DNA from: an uncultured Gellertiella sp.
Lineage (GTDB): Bacteria > Pseudomonadota > Alphaproteobacteria > Rhizobiales > Rhizobiaceae
DNA length: 64,000 nucleotides
Reading direction: 5' to 3'
Assembly (NCBI RefSeq): GCF_963457605.1
Contig: NZ_OY735139.1
Span: 2,820,001-2,884,000, forward strand
The notes beneath the pieces were generated by a model, which had not been told where the DNA came from, made no database searches, and worked only from the letters and a program-made list of their open reading frames with translations. Below are positions 1 through 8,633 of the stretch, in pieces. Numbering within the stretch: the stretch's first letter is position 1; each line of letters starts with the position of its first letter. The position numbers were made by a program, and so were the translations under genes.

Positions 1-318
1 CGTTTCCAGTCGCCCCATGCTGAACCGGGCCGGAAATCCCGACAGGTCCTGCCCCCTGCCGCAGTTCGCAGGGGATGATCCCTGGAACGGAGCTTCACGC
101 TTCCCGACAGCTGCGCCTTCCCGGGGCTTGACGTCAAACCCGGTGCGGAAACCTCGATTTCCGTCGCCGGAGAGCGGTATCGCCTGGTGGTGATCTGCAG
201 GGGCATGAACATTTTTCAGCTTTTGCCCCGAATCAGCAAACCTGCCAAATTCAGGTCTTGAGTGGCGAGGGCAGGCCGCATTCCTCCTGTCGGGCCTGCT
301 CCAGCGCCGGGAAACTCC
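1..318. other. left-edge region without a convincing gene
   Basis: No frame here shows a recognisable protein. One forward frame stays open for the first ~185 bases, but its translation has no family resemblance and the window edge hides its start. A GTG at 262 would extend the following reductase upstream, but those residues look untranslated. Probably the end of an upstream transcription unit plus the promoter of the next gene. Confidence 0.4.
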
Positions 319-1098
319 ATGTCTGCCGAACATCTCGTCATCCCCGATCTCTCGGGCAAGTCGGTCCTGATCACGGGGGCCTCCACCGGCATTGGTGCGG
401 CTCTTGCCCGTGCCTTTGCGGCGCAGGGGGCAACCGTCGGCCTGCATTTCAATGCCAGCATGGGGGCCGCCAATACGGTCATGGGCGAGATCACTGAAGG
501 CGGTGGCCGGGTGATGCTGTGCCATGCGGATGCGACAAATTCCGGTGACATGCGCCGGATGATCGCCGTGTTCGCTGAGGATGCGGGGGGCATGGACGGC
601 CTGATCAACAATGCCGGCGGCATGGTGGCACGCATGCCCTATGCGGAGATCACCGAGGCCTATTATGATGCCGTGATGGATCTGAACGCCCGGTCGGTGG
701 TCGTCGCCGCGCAGGCTGCGATTCCGCATCTGAAGCAACGCGGCGGCTTCATCATCAACACCACCTCGATTGCGGCACGCAACGGTGGCAGCAACGGTGC
801 CGGGCTCTACGGTTCGGCAAAGGCCTTCGTCTCGAATGTGACGCGGGGCATGGCCAGGGAACTGATCCCTTTCGGGATCCGGGTGAACGCCGTATCCCCC
901 GGCGTGATCGCCACGCCATTTCATGAGCGCTATTCGACCGCAGCCCAGCTGGAAGCGGCGCTCTCCACCATTCCACAGGGACGGCTGGGCGCGGCGGAAG
1001 ACTGTGTCGGAGCCTATCTCTTTCTCGCCTCACAGGCGCTCTCCGGCTATATCATCGGCCAGACCATCGAAGTGAATGGCGGCCAGTTGATGCCCTGA
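319..1098 (+). CDS. SDR family NAD(P)-dependent oxidoreductase
   Basis: Short-chain dehydrogenase/reductase of 259 residues, a normal length for the classical family. Visible family marks are the N-terminal Rossmann motif TGASTGIG, the NNAGG segment, the catalytic Tyr and Lys in YGSAK with the upstream Ser in NTTS, and a C-terminal IEVNGGQLMP typical of 3-oxoacyl-ACP-reductase-like members. The ATG chosen sits just before the conserved start of the fold; an in-frame GTG at 262 would add 19 unlikely residues. It lies 54 bases upstream of acetate kinase in the same direction, so the two are probably co-transcribed. In other rhizobia a reductase of this general type is found beside ackA and a phosphotransacetylase (from memory). 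The substrate cannot be read from the sequence. Confidence 0.85.
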   Translation: MSAEHLVIPDLSGKSVLITGASTGIGAALARAFAAQGATVGLHFNASMGAANTVMGEITEGGGRVMLCHADATNSGDMRRMIAVFAEDAGGMDGLINNAGGMVARMPYAEITEAYYDAVMDLNARSVVVAAQAAIPHLKQRGGFIINTTSIAARNGGSNGAGLYGSAKAFVSNVTRGMARELIPFGIRVNAVSPGVIATPFHERYSTAAQLEAALSTIPQGRLGAAEDCVGAYLFLASQALSGYIIGQTIEVNGGQLMP

Positions 1099-1152
1099 GA
1101 TCGCGCGGGCCGCAACCGGTCTTGACGTAGAGGCGACAGCGGAGACAGGCAA

Positions 1153-2388
1153 ATGGGACAGGCAGTATCAGGGGCAGGCTCAAGGGATGCGCAGTCGCTC
1201 GCCGTCAATTGCGGCTCGTCTTCCGTCAAGCTGGCGCTGTTTGACGCGGATCTGAACCGGATCGGCGAGGCGGAAGCTTCACGGATCGGCACGGCCCAAC
1301 CGGTCACGCTGCGTTTTTCCGGCCTCGAGGGACTGGGGGAGACGCATCTTCCCGAAGGAGCCAGCCACGAGCAGGCACTGTCCCATATGGCCCTGGCGAT
1401 TGCCGACCGCCATGCGACCCGGCTGTGCGGCATTGGCCATCGGGTGGTGCATGGCGGCAGCACTCTGCGTGCCCCGCACGTGATCGATGCCCGGCTGCTT
1501 CAGGATATCGAGGCCCTGACCCCGCTCGCACCGCTCCATCAGCCGCATTGCCTCACGGGCATCCATCTGCTTGGCCAGATGTTTGCCCACCTGCCGCAGG
1601 TCGCCTGTTTCGATACCGGCTTTCATCGCAGCATTCCCGAACAGCGGCAGCTCTATGGATTGCCGCTGGCCTTTGCCGATCAGGGCTTGCGGGCCTATGG
1701 GTTCCATGGGTTGTCCTGTGAGCATGTGGTCAGCCGATTTGCGGCCCTCACGGGCAGGACTCTGCCGTCGGCGCTGGTGATCTGCCATCTCGGCAACGGG
1801 GCGAGTGTCACCGGCCTGCGCGACGGGCAGTCCCGCTGCAATTCCATGGGCTTCACCCCGATTGACGGGCTGATCATGGGGCAGCGCTGCGGCCATCTGG
1901 ATCCCGGTGCCGTGCTCTGGCTGGTTGACGCGATGAAAGGTGACACCGCTGCCGTTTCCGATCTTCTCAACCGGCATTCCGGCCTGCTCGGCCTGTCGGG
2001 AGAAAGTTCGGACATGCGCGCCTTGCTGGCGATGAGATCGCCTGCGGCACACCTGGCACTCGACATGTTTGTCGACCGGATCGTCCGCGAAACCGCGTCA
2101 GCCGCCGGTGCCATCGGCGGGCTGGATGCGCTGGTCTTTACCGGTGGCATCGGCAGCGGCGCACCGGCCATTCGCCAAAGGGTGATCGACGGCCTTGCCT
2201 GGCTCGGTTTTGTCCTTGATCCCGAAGCCAACACGGCGCATGCCGCGACGATCACCAGCCCGCACTCGGCACGTTCGGCGCATGTGATCCTCGCCGACGA
2301 GGAGCGGGTGATCTGTCGGGCGGTCATGGATCTGGTCAGCGGCGGACCGGAGATTTCCGCACCGGCTTGCCTGGCGTTCCCGATATAG
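1153..2388 (+). CDS. ackA: acetate/propionate kinase
   Basis: Cytosolic kinase converting acetyl phosphate and ADP to acetate and ATP, and the reverse. The 411-residue product has the ASKHA-fold marks: LAVNCGSSSVKLALFD near the N terminus (phosphate 1), GHRVVHGGS, FDTGFHRSIPE, HLGNGASVTG (phosphate 2), and VFTGGIGSGAP near the C terminus. The ATG follows a purine-rich ribosome-binding site. Start choice is reasonable, although ~10 residues precede the conserved core. The usual partner, phosphotransacetylase, is not adjacent; a short Pta lies near 51.8 kb. An OsmC-type gene follows 12 bases downstream and is likely part of the same transcript. Choice between acetate, propionate or butyrate as substrate is not decidable here. 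Confidence 0.92.
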   Translation: MGQAVSGAGSRDAQSLAVNCGSSSVKLALFDADLNRIGEAEASRIGTAQPVTLRFSGLEGLGETHLPEGASHEQALSHMALAIADRHATRLCGIGHRVVHGGSTLRAPHVIDARLLQDIEALTPLAPLHQPHCLTGIHLLGQMFAHLPQVACFDTGFHRSIPEQRQLYGLPLAFADQGLRAYGFHGLSCEHVVSRFAALTGRTLPSALVICHLGNGASVTGLRDGQSRCNSMGFTPIDGLIMGQRCGHLDPGAVLWLVDAMKGDTAAVSDLLNRHSGLLGLSGESSDMRALLAMRSPAAHLALDMFVDRIVRETASAAGAIGGLDALVFTGGIGSGAPAIRQRVIDGLAWLGFVLDPEANTAHAATITSPHSARSAHVILADEERVICRAVMDLVSGGPEISAPACLAFPI

Positions 2389-2400
2389 CGAGGCTCAGAC

Positions 2401-2829
2401 ATGCAGAAATCCGGTTCTCTCAGGCACCGCATTACCGGGGCCACGGCAACGCTCGGTCGCCGTGGTTATCCGCATATCGTCTCGGCCACCGGGGGGGAGA
2501 TCGATATTGTCACCGGACCGTCGCAGGCAGGCTTCAACCCTGTAGATCTTCTCTGTGCCTCCCTGTCCGCCTGCCTCGCCATGAGTGCCCGCATTGCGGC
2601 GGGCGAGCTTGGCGTGCTGGCCGACATGGAAGAGATTGCGGTGACGGTGGAGGCCGACAAGAGCGAGGCGGAACCGTTTCGCATCCTGCGCTTCGTCATC
2701 GGCCTCACGATCAGGGGCGCGATCGACGATGAGCGCAAAACGGCGATCCTGCACCGGGCGGAAGCGCTTTGCACCGTATCCAATACGCTGGCGACGCGAC
2801 CCGAGCTGTTCCTGCGTCTTGATGACTGA
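2401..2829 (+). CDS. OsmC family peroxiredoxin-like protein
   Basis: OsmC/Ohr-fold protein of 142 residues. Members reduce organic hydroperoxides with two cysteines. Both are visible: one in LLCASLSACLAMSA on the central helix and one in ALCTVSNTL near the C terminus. The spacing and the FNPVDLLCASL segment favour the YhfA/OsmC-like branch over the Ohr branch. The gene is 12 bases behind ackA, suggesting joint transcription. A detoxification role is inferred from the family only. Confidence 0.82.
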   Translation: MQKSGSLRHRITGATATLGRRGYPHIVSATGGEIDIVTGPSQAGFNPVDLLCASLSACLAMSARIAAGELGVLADMEEIAVTVEADKSEAEPFRILRFVIGLTIRGAIDDERKTAILHRAEALCTVSNTLATRPELFLRLDD

Positions 2830-2994
2830 TGTCGCAGAGGAAGACTATTTCCATGAATGAAATAATGTCTTGAAAGGAATGCGGATAATCACGAGTTCTG
2901 AAATGGTATAGGTAGGAGCGTCTTCAGACCGGGGACGAAAGACGACGAGACGATCCGGATCCACCCGGTCACCGTCCGGGAAGGAAGCGCGAGC

Positions 2995-3624
2995 ATGACC
3001 GTAACTGACACTCTGCCGCCGACAAGCGATGTGGCCTTCACGCCTGCCGTCAAGGCGATCCAGACGCGCAAGGGCTCCCGCCGCACCTACCAGCGCCAGG
3101 AAGAGAATGGCAGCTGGAGCAACCTCATTGACGCGGGGCTGAAATCCTTTGTCGAGACCCAGACCAGCGTGTTTCTGGCCACGGCGACCGCGCAGGGCCA
3201 GCCCTATATCCAGCATCGCGGCGGTCCGGCTGGCTTCCTGCGGGTGATCGATGACAGGACCATCGGATTCGTCGATTTCGCCGGGAACCGGCAATTCATC
3301 ACCAGCGGCAATCTGTCCGAGAATGATCAGGCCTGTCTGTTTCTGATCGATTACACCACGCGCCAGCGTATCAAGATCTGGGGCAGGGCGCGTGTCGTCG
3401 AAGGGGATGATGCGCTGGTGGCAAGACTGATGCCCGGCAATTATCGTGCCCGCGCCGAGCAGGTCATCCTGTTTGCCGTCACGGCCTGGGACGCCAATTG
3501 TCCGCAGCATATTCCACACCGTATCGACCGGGAGGCGGTGGAGGCGGCGCTGAAAAGGCGGGACGACCGGATCGCGGAACTTGAGGCAGAACTGGCCGCA
3601 TGCCGTGACGTCGGGAAGGGTTGA
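2995..3624 (+). CDS. pyridoxamine 5'-phosphate oxidase family protein (flavin split-barrel)
   Basis: 209-residue protein of the PNPOx-like FMN split-barrel superfamily. The N-terminal third shows the usual pattern SVFLATATAQGQPYIQHRGG, followed by GFVDFAGNRQ and a hydrophobic strand ACLFLIDY. The C terminus ends in a short charged coiled stretch (AALKRRDDRIAELEAELAA). A GGAAG ribosome-binding site precedes the ATG by about eight bases. No catalytic partner is adjacent. The next gene is convergent, only 21 bases away, with no clear hairpin between. True PdxH activity is unlikely given the length and the coiled tail. A small FMN or heme-related oxidoreductase is the best guess. Confidence 0.8.
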   Translation: MTVTDTLPPTSDVAFTPAVKAIQTRKGSRRTYQRQEENGSWSNLIDAGLKSFVETQTSVFLATATAQGQPYIQHRGGPAGFLRVIDDRTIGFVDFAGNRQFITSGNLSENDQACLFLIDYTTRQRIKIWGRARVVEGDDALVARLMPGNYRARAEQVILFAVTAWDANCPQHIPHRIDREAVEAALKRRDDRIAELEAELAACRDVGKG

Positions 3625-3645
3625 CTGAACCCTTGGCAAAAGGCC

Positions 3646-5976
3646 TCAGGACGCGGTGGCAATGGCAAGGCAGGGCCGCAGGGATCTGCGCAACAGGCCG
3701 CGAAAATCCAGGGGATCGAGCGGTTTGCTGAACAGGAAACCCTGAATGTCGGTACAGCCGCATGCCCTCAGGAAGGCGGCCTGCGCCTCGGTTTCCACGC
3801 CTTCGGCTATCACCGCCAGCCCGAGCTTCTGCGCCAGCGACACGATGGCCGAGGTGATCGCCATGTCGTCCGCGTCATGGGGGATATCGGTGACAAAGGA
3901 ACGGTCGATCTTCAGCCTGGAGACGGGAAACCGTTTCAGCGCGCTGAGGCTGGAATAGCCGGTGCCGAAATCATCGATGGCGAGCTTGACGCCGAGAGCT
4001 GCAAGTTCGCCCATCCGGGCAATCGCGCCGGAGAGATCCTCCATGATCAGGCTCTCGGTCAGTTCAAGCTCCAGCCATTCGGCCTGAAGGCCGCTTTGCG
4101 CCAGCGCACTGGCGACGGTGCCCACCCAGGCCGCTTCGCGAAACTGGCGGGCGGAGACATTGACGCTGATCACGACGGGCGGCAGGCCCTCGTCCTGCCA
4201 GGCCTTCGCCTGTCGGCAGGCCTCACGCAACACCCAGTCGCCGAGCGGGACGACGAGTCCGGAATCCTCGGCAAGCGGAATGAAATGCGAAGGCGCAATC
4301 AGCCCGTCGGCCGGGTGCTGCCAGCGCACCAGCGCCTCTGCCCCGAACACCCTGCCGCTGCACTGGTTCATCTGCGGCTGATAATGCAGCACGAATTCGT
4401 TCTGGCGCAGCGCCCGCCTGAAATCCTCGATGCGGGCCAGCTTCTGCCGGGTCTTCTCCGCCATTTCGGCGGAAAACACCTGCAGCCTGTCGCGGCCGGT
4501 TTCCTTGGCGTGATACATCGCCGCATCCGCATTGGCGAGCAGGTCTGTTGGTGACGCGCCGTGCTGCGGATAGCAGGCAATCCCCATGCTGCAGCTGATC
4601 TGGATATCCATGCCTTCGAGCGTGATCGGTTCGGCAAGCGCCGTGCGGATCGCCTGAAGCCGGCTGAGGTAATAGGGACCTTCGGTTTCGCCGGCGCGCA
4701 GCAGCACGATGAATTCGTCGCCGCCGACCCGGATGACCATGCCGTCATCGTTGACCAGATGCGCGATGCGCCGCGCCGCGATTTTCAGCAGGTCGTCCCC
4801 TGCGGCATGGCCGAGACTGTCATTGACCAGCTTGAAATTGTCGAGGTCGAGGAAGGCGACGACCAGATGATCGCCGGACAGTTTTGCCTCTGCGACAAGA
4901 CGTGCCAGTTCCTCATCCATCAGCATCCGGTTCGGCAGCCCGGTGAGCGCATCATGGCTTGCCAGAAAGGTGATCCGCTCTTCCGCCTGCCGTCGCTCGA
5001 TGGCGATGCGGGCCAGATGCACGGCGATGGCGATCAGCTCGTGATGTTCTGCCGCCGGGGCCAGCGGGGTCGCGGCAAACAGGGTGAGCGTGCCGATTGC
5101 GGCACCGAGATAGGACTGGATCGGGATAGACCAGCAGGCCTGGAACCCCTCCTTGCGGGCGAGGTTGCGATGCCGTTCCCAGCGCGGATCGGTCTCGACA
5201 TCTTCGGCAATGACGGCCTCGCCGAAATAGGCGGCCTGACCGCAGGCCATGCCATCGGCGGCCACCTCCATGCGGGCGATTGTCTGGCGGAAGTCTGCCG
5301 ACAGCGAGGGGGCGGCAACCAGGTTCAGGTGCACACCATCCGCAGAGCGCACGGTCAGCGCGGATTTCAGGCCCGGCAAGCGGGCCTCGATCATCGTCGC
5401 CAACTGGCCGAGGAAATGGTTGAGGGCAATTCCCTGTGCGATCATCTCGAGCAGTTGCGCCTGCATCTGCATCAGGTGTTCGGCCGACTTGCGCGCGGTA
5501 ATGTCGCGCGAAATGCCGAGCACGCCGATGGTCTGGCCGGATCTGTCCTTCAGCGGAATGCGCGACATCATCAGCCAGCGGTCCCTTTGCAGACCGATGG
5601 ATTGTTCCTCGATGCCGAGATCCGGTAAACCGGCGGCGATCACGCGGCGCTCGGTTTCGGCAATGCTGGCGGCGATGTCGTATGGATGCAGGTCGAAATC
5701 GGTCTTGCCAACCAGTTCGCCCAGATGCGCAAGGCCGTTGTCATGGACCGTGACCCGGTTGGCAAAGAGAAAGCGCCCGTCGAGGTCCTTGGCAAAGATG
5801 TAGTCGGGGATCTGGTCGATCACCATTTCGAGCCAGCGGTGCCGCTCGGCCAGGTCCGCGTCAGACAGATCCGCTTCGGCCAGCCTCAACCTGTCTGCTG
5901 CAAGTGCCAGTCGGGTGCCATCTTCCACCATGGGCGGGCTCCAGTCCTCATTCCCCAAGAGACGTTTTTCGGTCAT
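3646..5976 (-). CDS. PAS-GAF-GGDEF-EAL protein, cyclic-di-GMP metabolism
   Basis: Bifunctional-type signalling protein, 776 residues. Order: PAS domain (about 45-165, with ISRDITARK at its end), GAF-like domain (about 170-335), GGDEF domain and EAL domain. The diguanylate cyclase motif is intact as RVGGDEF near residue 418, and the phosphodiesterase motif as GAEALVRWQHP near 547. Other EAL marks are present: NVSARQF, DDFGTGYSSL, EGVETEAQ and the final GCTDIQGFLFSKPL. No membrane segment is visible, so it should be cytosolic. The open frame extends 28 residues upstream, but MTEKRLLGNEDW is the likely start. Both catalytic motifs look usable; which activity dominates cannot be told. Confidence 0.9.
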   Translation of the reverse strand: MTEKRLLGNEDWSPPMVEDGTRLALAADRLRLAEADLSDADLAERHRWLEMVIDQIPDYIFAKDLDGRFLFANRVTVHDNGLAHLGELVGKTDFDLHPYDIAASIAETERRVIAAGLPDLGIEEQSIGLQRDRWLMMSRIPLKDRSGQTIGVLGISRDITARKSAEHLMQMQAQLLEMIAQGIALNHFLGQLATMIEARLPGLKSALTVRSADGVHLNLVAAPSLSADFRQTIARMEVAADGMACGQAAYFGEAVIAEDVETDPRWERHRNLARKEGFQACWSIPIQSYLGAAIGTLTLFAATPLAPAAEHHELIAIAVHLARIAIERRQAEERITFLASHDALTGLPNRMLMDEELARLVAEAKLSGDHLVVAFLDLDNFKLVNDSLGHAAGDDLLKIAARRIAHLVNDDGMVIRVGGDEFIVLLRAGETEGPYYLSRLQAIRTALAEPITLEGMDIQISCSMGIACYPQHGASPTDLLANADAAMYHAKETGRDRLQVFSAEMAEKTRQKLARIEDFRRALRQNEFVLHYQPQMNQCSGRVFGAEALVRWQHPADGLIAPSHFIPLAEDSGLVVPLGDWVLREACRQAKAWQDEGLPPVVISVNVSARQFREAAWVGTVASALAQSGLQAEWLELELTESLIMEDLSGAIARMGELAALGVKLAIDDFGTGYSSLSALKRFPVSRLKIDRSFVTDIPHDADDMAITSAIVSLAQKLGLAVIAEGVETEAQAAFLRACGCTDIQGFLFSKPLDPLDFRGLLRRSLRPCLAIATAS

Positions 5977-6059
5977 GCTAGGTCCCCGGTACGGCAAGGG
6001 CGGGCGTGCGCTGTCAGGAAATTGTGCGCCCGGTTTTTTTGACAGACCGCAACCTGGCA

Positions 6060-6268
6060 AGAAGGTATCCAGCCAAATCTAACTGAATATTTAATATCAA
6101 TCCGCTTTCAGGATCGTATTGCAAATAAAATATCTCAAATAAAACTACTATTATTTATAATTGAATGCTTTGCATCCAGTGGGTGCAGCGCGCGGAGAAC
6201 GCGCGCTGCCCATGGCTTCAGACCAGGCCTCATACCAGGGATCACCGGGCTGTCAGGTCAGTCCCGTG
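6060..6268. promoter_or_regulatory. AT-rich upstream region of the GGDEF-EAL gene
   Basis: A sharply AT-rich block (about 6075-6170, with TTTAATATCAATC and TATTATTTATAATTG) between two same-direction genes in an otherwise GC-rich sequence. It most likely holds the promoter of the downstream cyclic-di-GMP gene on the minus strand. No operator is assignable by eye. Confidence 0.4.
6185..6209 (-). terminator. hairpin downstream of the esterase gene
   Basis: Perfect 10-base inverted repeat GCAGCGCGCG / CGCGCGCTGC around the spacer GAGAA, about 60 bases past the esterase stop codon in its direction of transcription. There is no T-run, so it may be a weak terminator or an mRNA-stabilising hairpin. 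Confidence 0.5.
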
Positions 6269-7408
6269 TCAACGGACCAGTCCGGCGGCCCTCAGCGCGT
6301 CGTGAATGACCTTGTCGATTGTATCGGCAAGGCCGGTTTTGTCCTTCGCCTCTGCCTTGGTCGGGGGCCGTTTGGCGGCTTTTACGGAAAGTGGCGAAAC
6401 CATTTTGCCGAGGGCGCCCGCCAGCGGTGAGGCGTGCCTGACCGGTCCCGCCGCGCGTTTTGGCGGCGACGGGCCGTCCTCGAACCGTTCGAGATCGCCG
6501 TCTCCGATCAGGCCCCAGTTGCGGGCGATCCGGGCGGTCGAGGAAATGCCCGTTTCCAGCATGAAAGGTCCTGCCTGTCCGATGGAGGTGGACGCGGTGG
6601 TGGCAAGCGGAACGCCGTGACCCATGCCGTCGATCATGTAGAGTTCGACGACATCGCGGCCCTTGCCATCACGCCAGACCCGGCGGGAAGCGGATGGTTC
6701 ATCCAGGCTGTGATCTGCTGCATGGGCAAGACCATGGGCCGCGCGCCACTGATCGACGATCCTCTCGGCATTGACCGGCTTGACGGTATGGTCGTGGGTG
6801 CCGTGCCAGACGGAAAGGCGCGGCAAAGCGCGGGCCCTGGTCGTCGCGGAGGGGAGAAGTGCCTGCAGATCCGCCGTGTCCGGGAAGTTTCGCCCCTGCA
6901 TGCGCTCGAAGGCCTCGCCGACCGAGGTCGCTGTCCCATAGGGCAGGCCGCCGATGATGGCGCCGGCCTCAAACAGGTCCGGATAGGCGGCCAGCATGGC
7001 ATTGGCCATGGCACCGCCCGCCGACAGGCCGGTGATGAAAATCTTGCCCCTGTCGATCCCGTGGGCGACGACGACGTGGTCGATCATCTCGCGGATCGAC
7101 AGCAACTCGCCACGATCACGGGTGATGTCGTCCTTCTGAAACCAGTTGAAGCACAGATTGGCATTGTTGCTGCGCTGTTGCTCGGGGTAAAGCACCGGAA
7201 ACCCGCAGAAATCGGCAATCTGCGACCAGCCGCTGCCGTGCGCATAGGTGCCCGCATCCTGGGTGCAGCCATGGAGGGCCACCACCAGCGGTGCATCCGG
7301 TTTCATCAGGTCAGGGACATGCAGCCAGGCCCGGAGATGGCCGGGATTGATGCCGGATTTCTTTATCTCGACAAGATGGGTATCTCGCGACTGTCGATTG
7401 GGCAACAT
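6269..7408 (-). CDS. PHB depolymerase family esterase
   Basis: Alpha/beta hydrolase of 379 residues of the extracellular short-chain-length polyhydroxyalkanoate depolymerase / feruloyl-esterase-like family (PhaZ/LpqC type). It has the oxyanion segment VVALHGCTQDAGTYAHGSGW, the substrate-pocket segment NLCFNWFQ, and the lipase box GLSAG with the nucleophile Ser near residue 129. A later Asp/His pair lies in WHGTHDHTVKP and GMGHGVPL. The start is fixed by an AGGAG site seven bases upstream (CAAGGAGATC before ATG). No signal peptide is apparent, so the substrate may be intracellular despite the family name. The C-terminal ~70 residues are basic and proline-rich. Activity on PHB is inferred only. 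Confidence 0.85.
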   Translation of the reverse strand: MLPNRQSRDTHLVEIKKSGINPGHLRAWLHVPDLMKPDAPLVVALHGCTQDAGTYAHGSGWSQIADFCGFPVLYPEQQRSNNANLCFNWFQKDDITRDRGELLSIREMIDHVVVAHGIDRGKIFITGLSAGGAMANAMLAAYPDLFEAGAIIGGLPYGTATSVGEAFERMQGRNFPDTADLQALLPSATTRARALPRLSVWHGTHDHTVKPVNAERIVDQWRAAHGLAHAADHSLDEPSASRRVWRDGKGRDVVELYMIDGMGHGVPLATTASTSIGQAGPFMLETGISSTARIARNWGLIGDGDLERFEDGPSPPKRAAGPVRHASPLAGALGKMVSPLSVKAAKRPPTKAEAKDKTGLADTIDKVIHDALRAAGLVR

Positions 7409-7496
7409 GATCTCCTTGCACGGACGTTGAGCCCCCATAACGCACAGGCAGGCAGGTTTGCTGCATTGCACAAACATTTATTTGCGATGGCGGTTG

Positions 7497-8531
7497 TCAT
7501 GCCGTCCTCATCGCCGCTGTACCAGCGCTGTCCTGCGCCCGCAGATCGAGGGCCGTCGTACCGGTCTTGCGTTTGAGCATCCGGCTCAGATGCGAGGAAT
7601 CGCAAAAGCCGCATTCCGCCGCAATCGAGGCCACCGAGCGGGTGGTGGCGCGCAGCAGATGCAGGGCGTGGTCGAGCCGGAGACCGAGATAGGCATCAAG
7701 CGGGGAGAGGCCGAGGTCGGATCGAAAGCGGCGCTCAAGGGTCTTCTTGCTGGTGGCAAGCCGCCGTCCGAGTTCGGCAATCGACAGCGGCACATCCAGA
7801 TGGTCCTGCATCAGCAGCAGCGCGCGGCGTATCAGCGGATCCTTCGACTGGATTTCCTGGCTCGAGACCGGTTGCGGCGTGGTGCCGATCGCCGCCTCAT
7901 CGATCATCATGATGTGCAGGCTCTTGGTGGCAAGCGCCCGGCCAAGATGCCGCTCGACCAGAAAGGCTGCCAGATGCGCCGCGCTTGCCCCGCCGGAACA
8001 GGTCAGCCGGTCCCGGTCGACCACGAAGATCTGGTCCGAAACCGGTTTCAGCCCGTGGAACTGCGCGAGGAAATCATCGTGATGATACCAGCTGACGCAG
8101 CAGCGATAGCCGTCCATCAGGCCGGCGCGGTGGAGTGCGAGGGAGCCTGTACACAATCCGACCAGCGATATCCCATTTTTCGCCGCCGCCTTCAGATAGG
8201 CGTCGATGCTGTCATTGCGACGGGCAAGTGCGCCGATCAGCCCGCCGACCACGACGATATAGTCGAAATCCTCCGCCTGGCCGAAGCTGGCGGTGGGATG
8301 AATGTCGATGCCGCAACTTGACCGGATCGGCTGGTTGCGCGGGGCCAGAACCGACCATCGGCAATTGATCTGCCGGCTCCGGTCACCTTCGTCGGCAGCG
8401 AGCCGCAGCACGTCGATGAAATTGGCGAAGGCGCAGAGGGTGAAATTCGGCAGCAGGATGAAGCCTACCGACAGGCGCTGGGACCGTCGGCCACTGGCAG
8501 GGTTGGCCCGCAGGGAATTGGGAATCGTCAT
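7497..8531 (-). CDS. GlxA family transcriptional regulator (DJ-1/PfpI-like + AraC HTH)
   Basis: 344 residues. The N-terminal half is the DJ-1/PfpI-like domain (SVGFILLPNFTLCAFANFID, the elbow GLCTGSLALHRAGL). The C-terminal half is an AraC/XylS double helix-turn-helix (PLSIAELGRRLATSKKTLERRF and SVASIAAECGFCDSSHLSRM). Regulators of this layout (GbdR, CdhR and relatives) control quaternary-amine or amino-acid catabolism in other proteobacteria. The start MTIPNSL was chosen over a much longer open frame because that frame overlaps the divergent neighbour. The next regulator of the same family is transcribed away from it, 102 bases apart, so both share a short promoter region. Ligand unknown. 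Confidence 0.87.
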   Translation of the reverse strand: MTIPNSLRANPASGRRSQRLSVGFILLPNFTLCAFANFIDVLRLAADEGDRSRQINCRWSVLAPRNQPIRSSCGIDIHPTASFGQAEDFDYIVVVGGLIGALARRNDSIDAYLKAAAKNGISLVGLCTGSLALHRAGLMDGYRCCVSWYHHDDFLAQFHGLKPVSDQIFVVDRDRLTCSGGASAAHLAAFLVERHLGRALATKSLHIMMIDEAAIGTTPQPVSSQEIQSKDPLIRRALLLMQDHLDVPLSIAELGRRLATSKKTLERRFRSDLGLSPLDAYLGLRLDHALHLLRATTRSVASIAAECGFCDSSHLSRMLKRKTGTTALDLRAQDSAGTAAMRTA

Positions 8532-8633
8532 GTCTTGTCGCAATTCTTCGGTAAACCTGTCTCTTTCATTCTTTGCCGATCCCGCCGCCCCGTCAATACT
8601 GAAGGGCAGGAACCGCGTTGAAAGAGGCTTCTC

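Noticed and set aside
1279-2052. Long minus-strand frame opposite ackA
   Set aside because: Pro/Arg/His-rich shadow of a GC-rich gene; no family likeness and fully covered by ackA.
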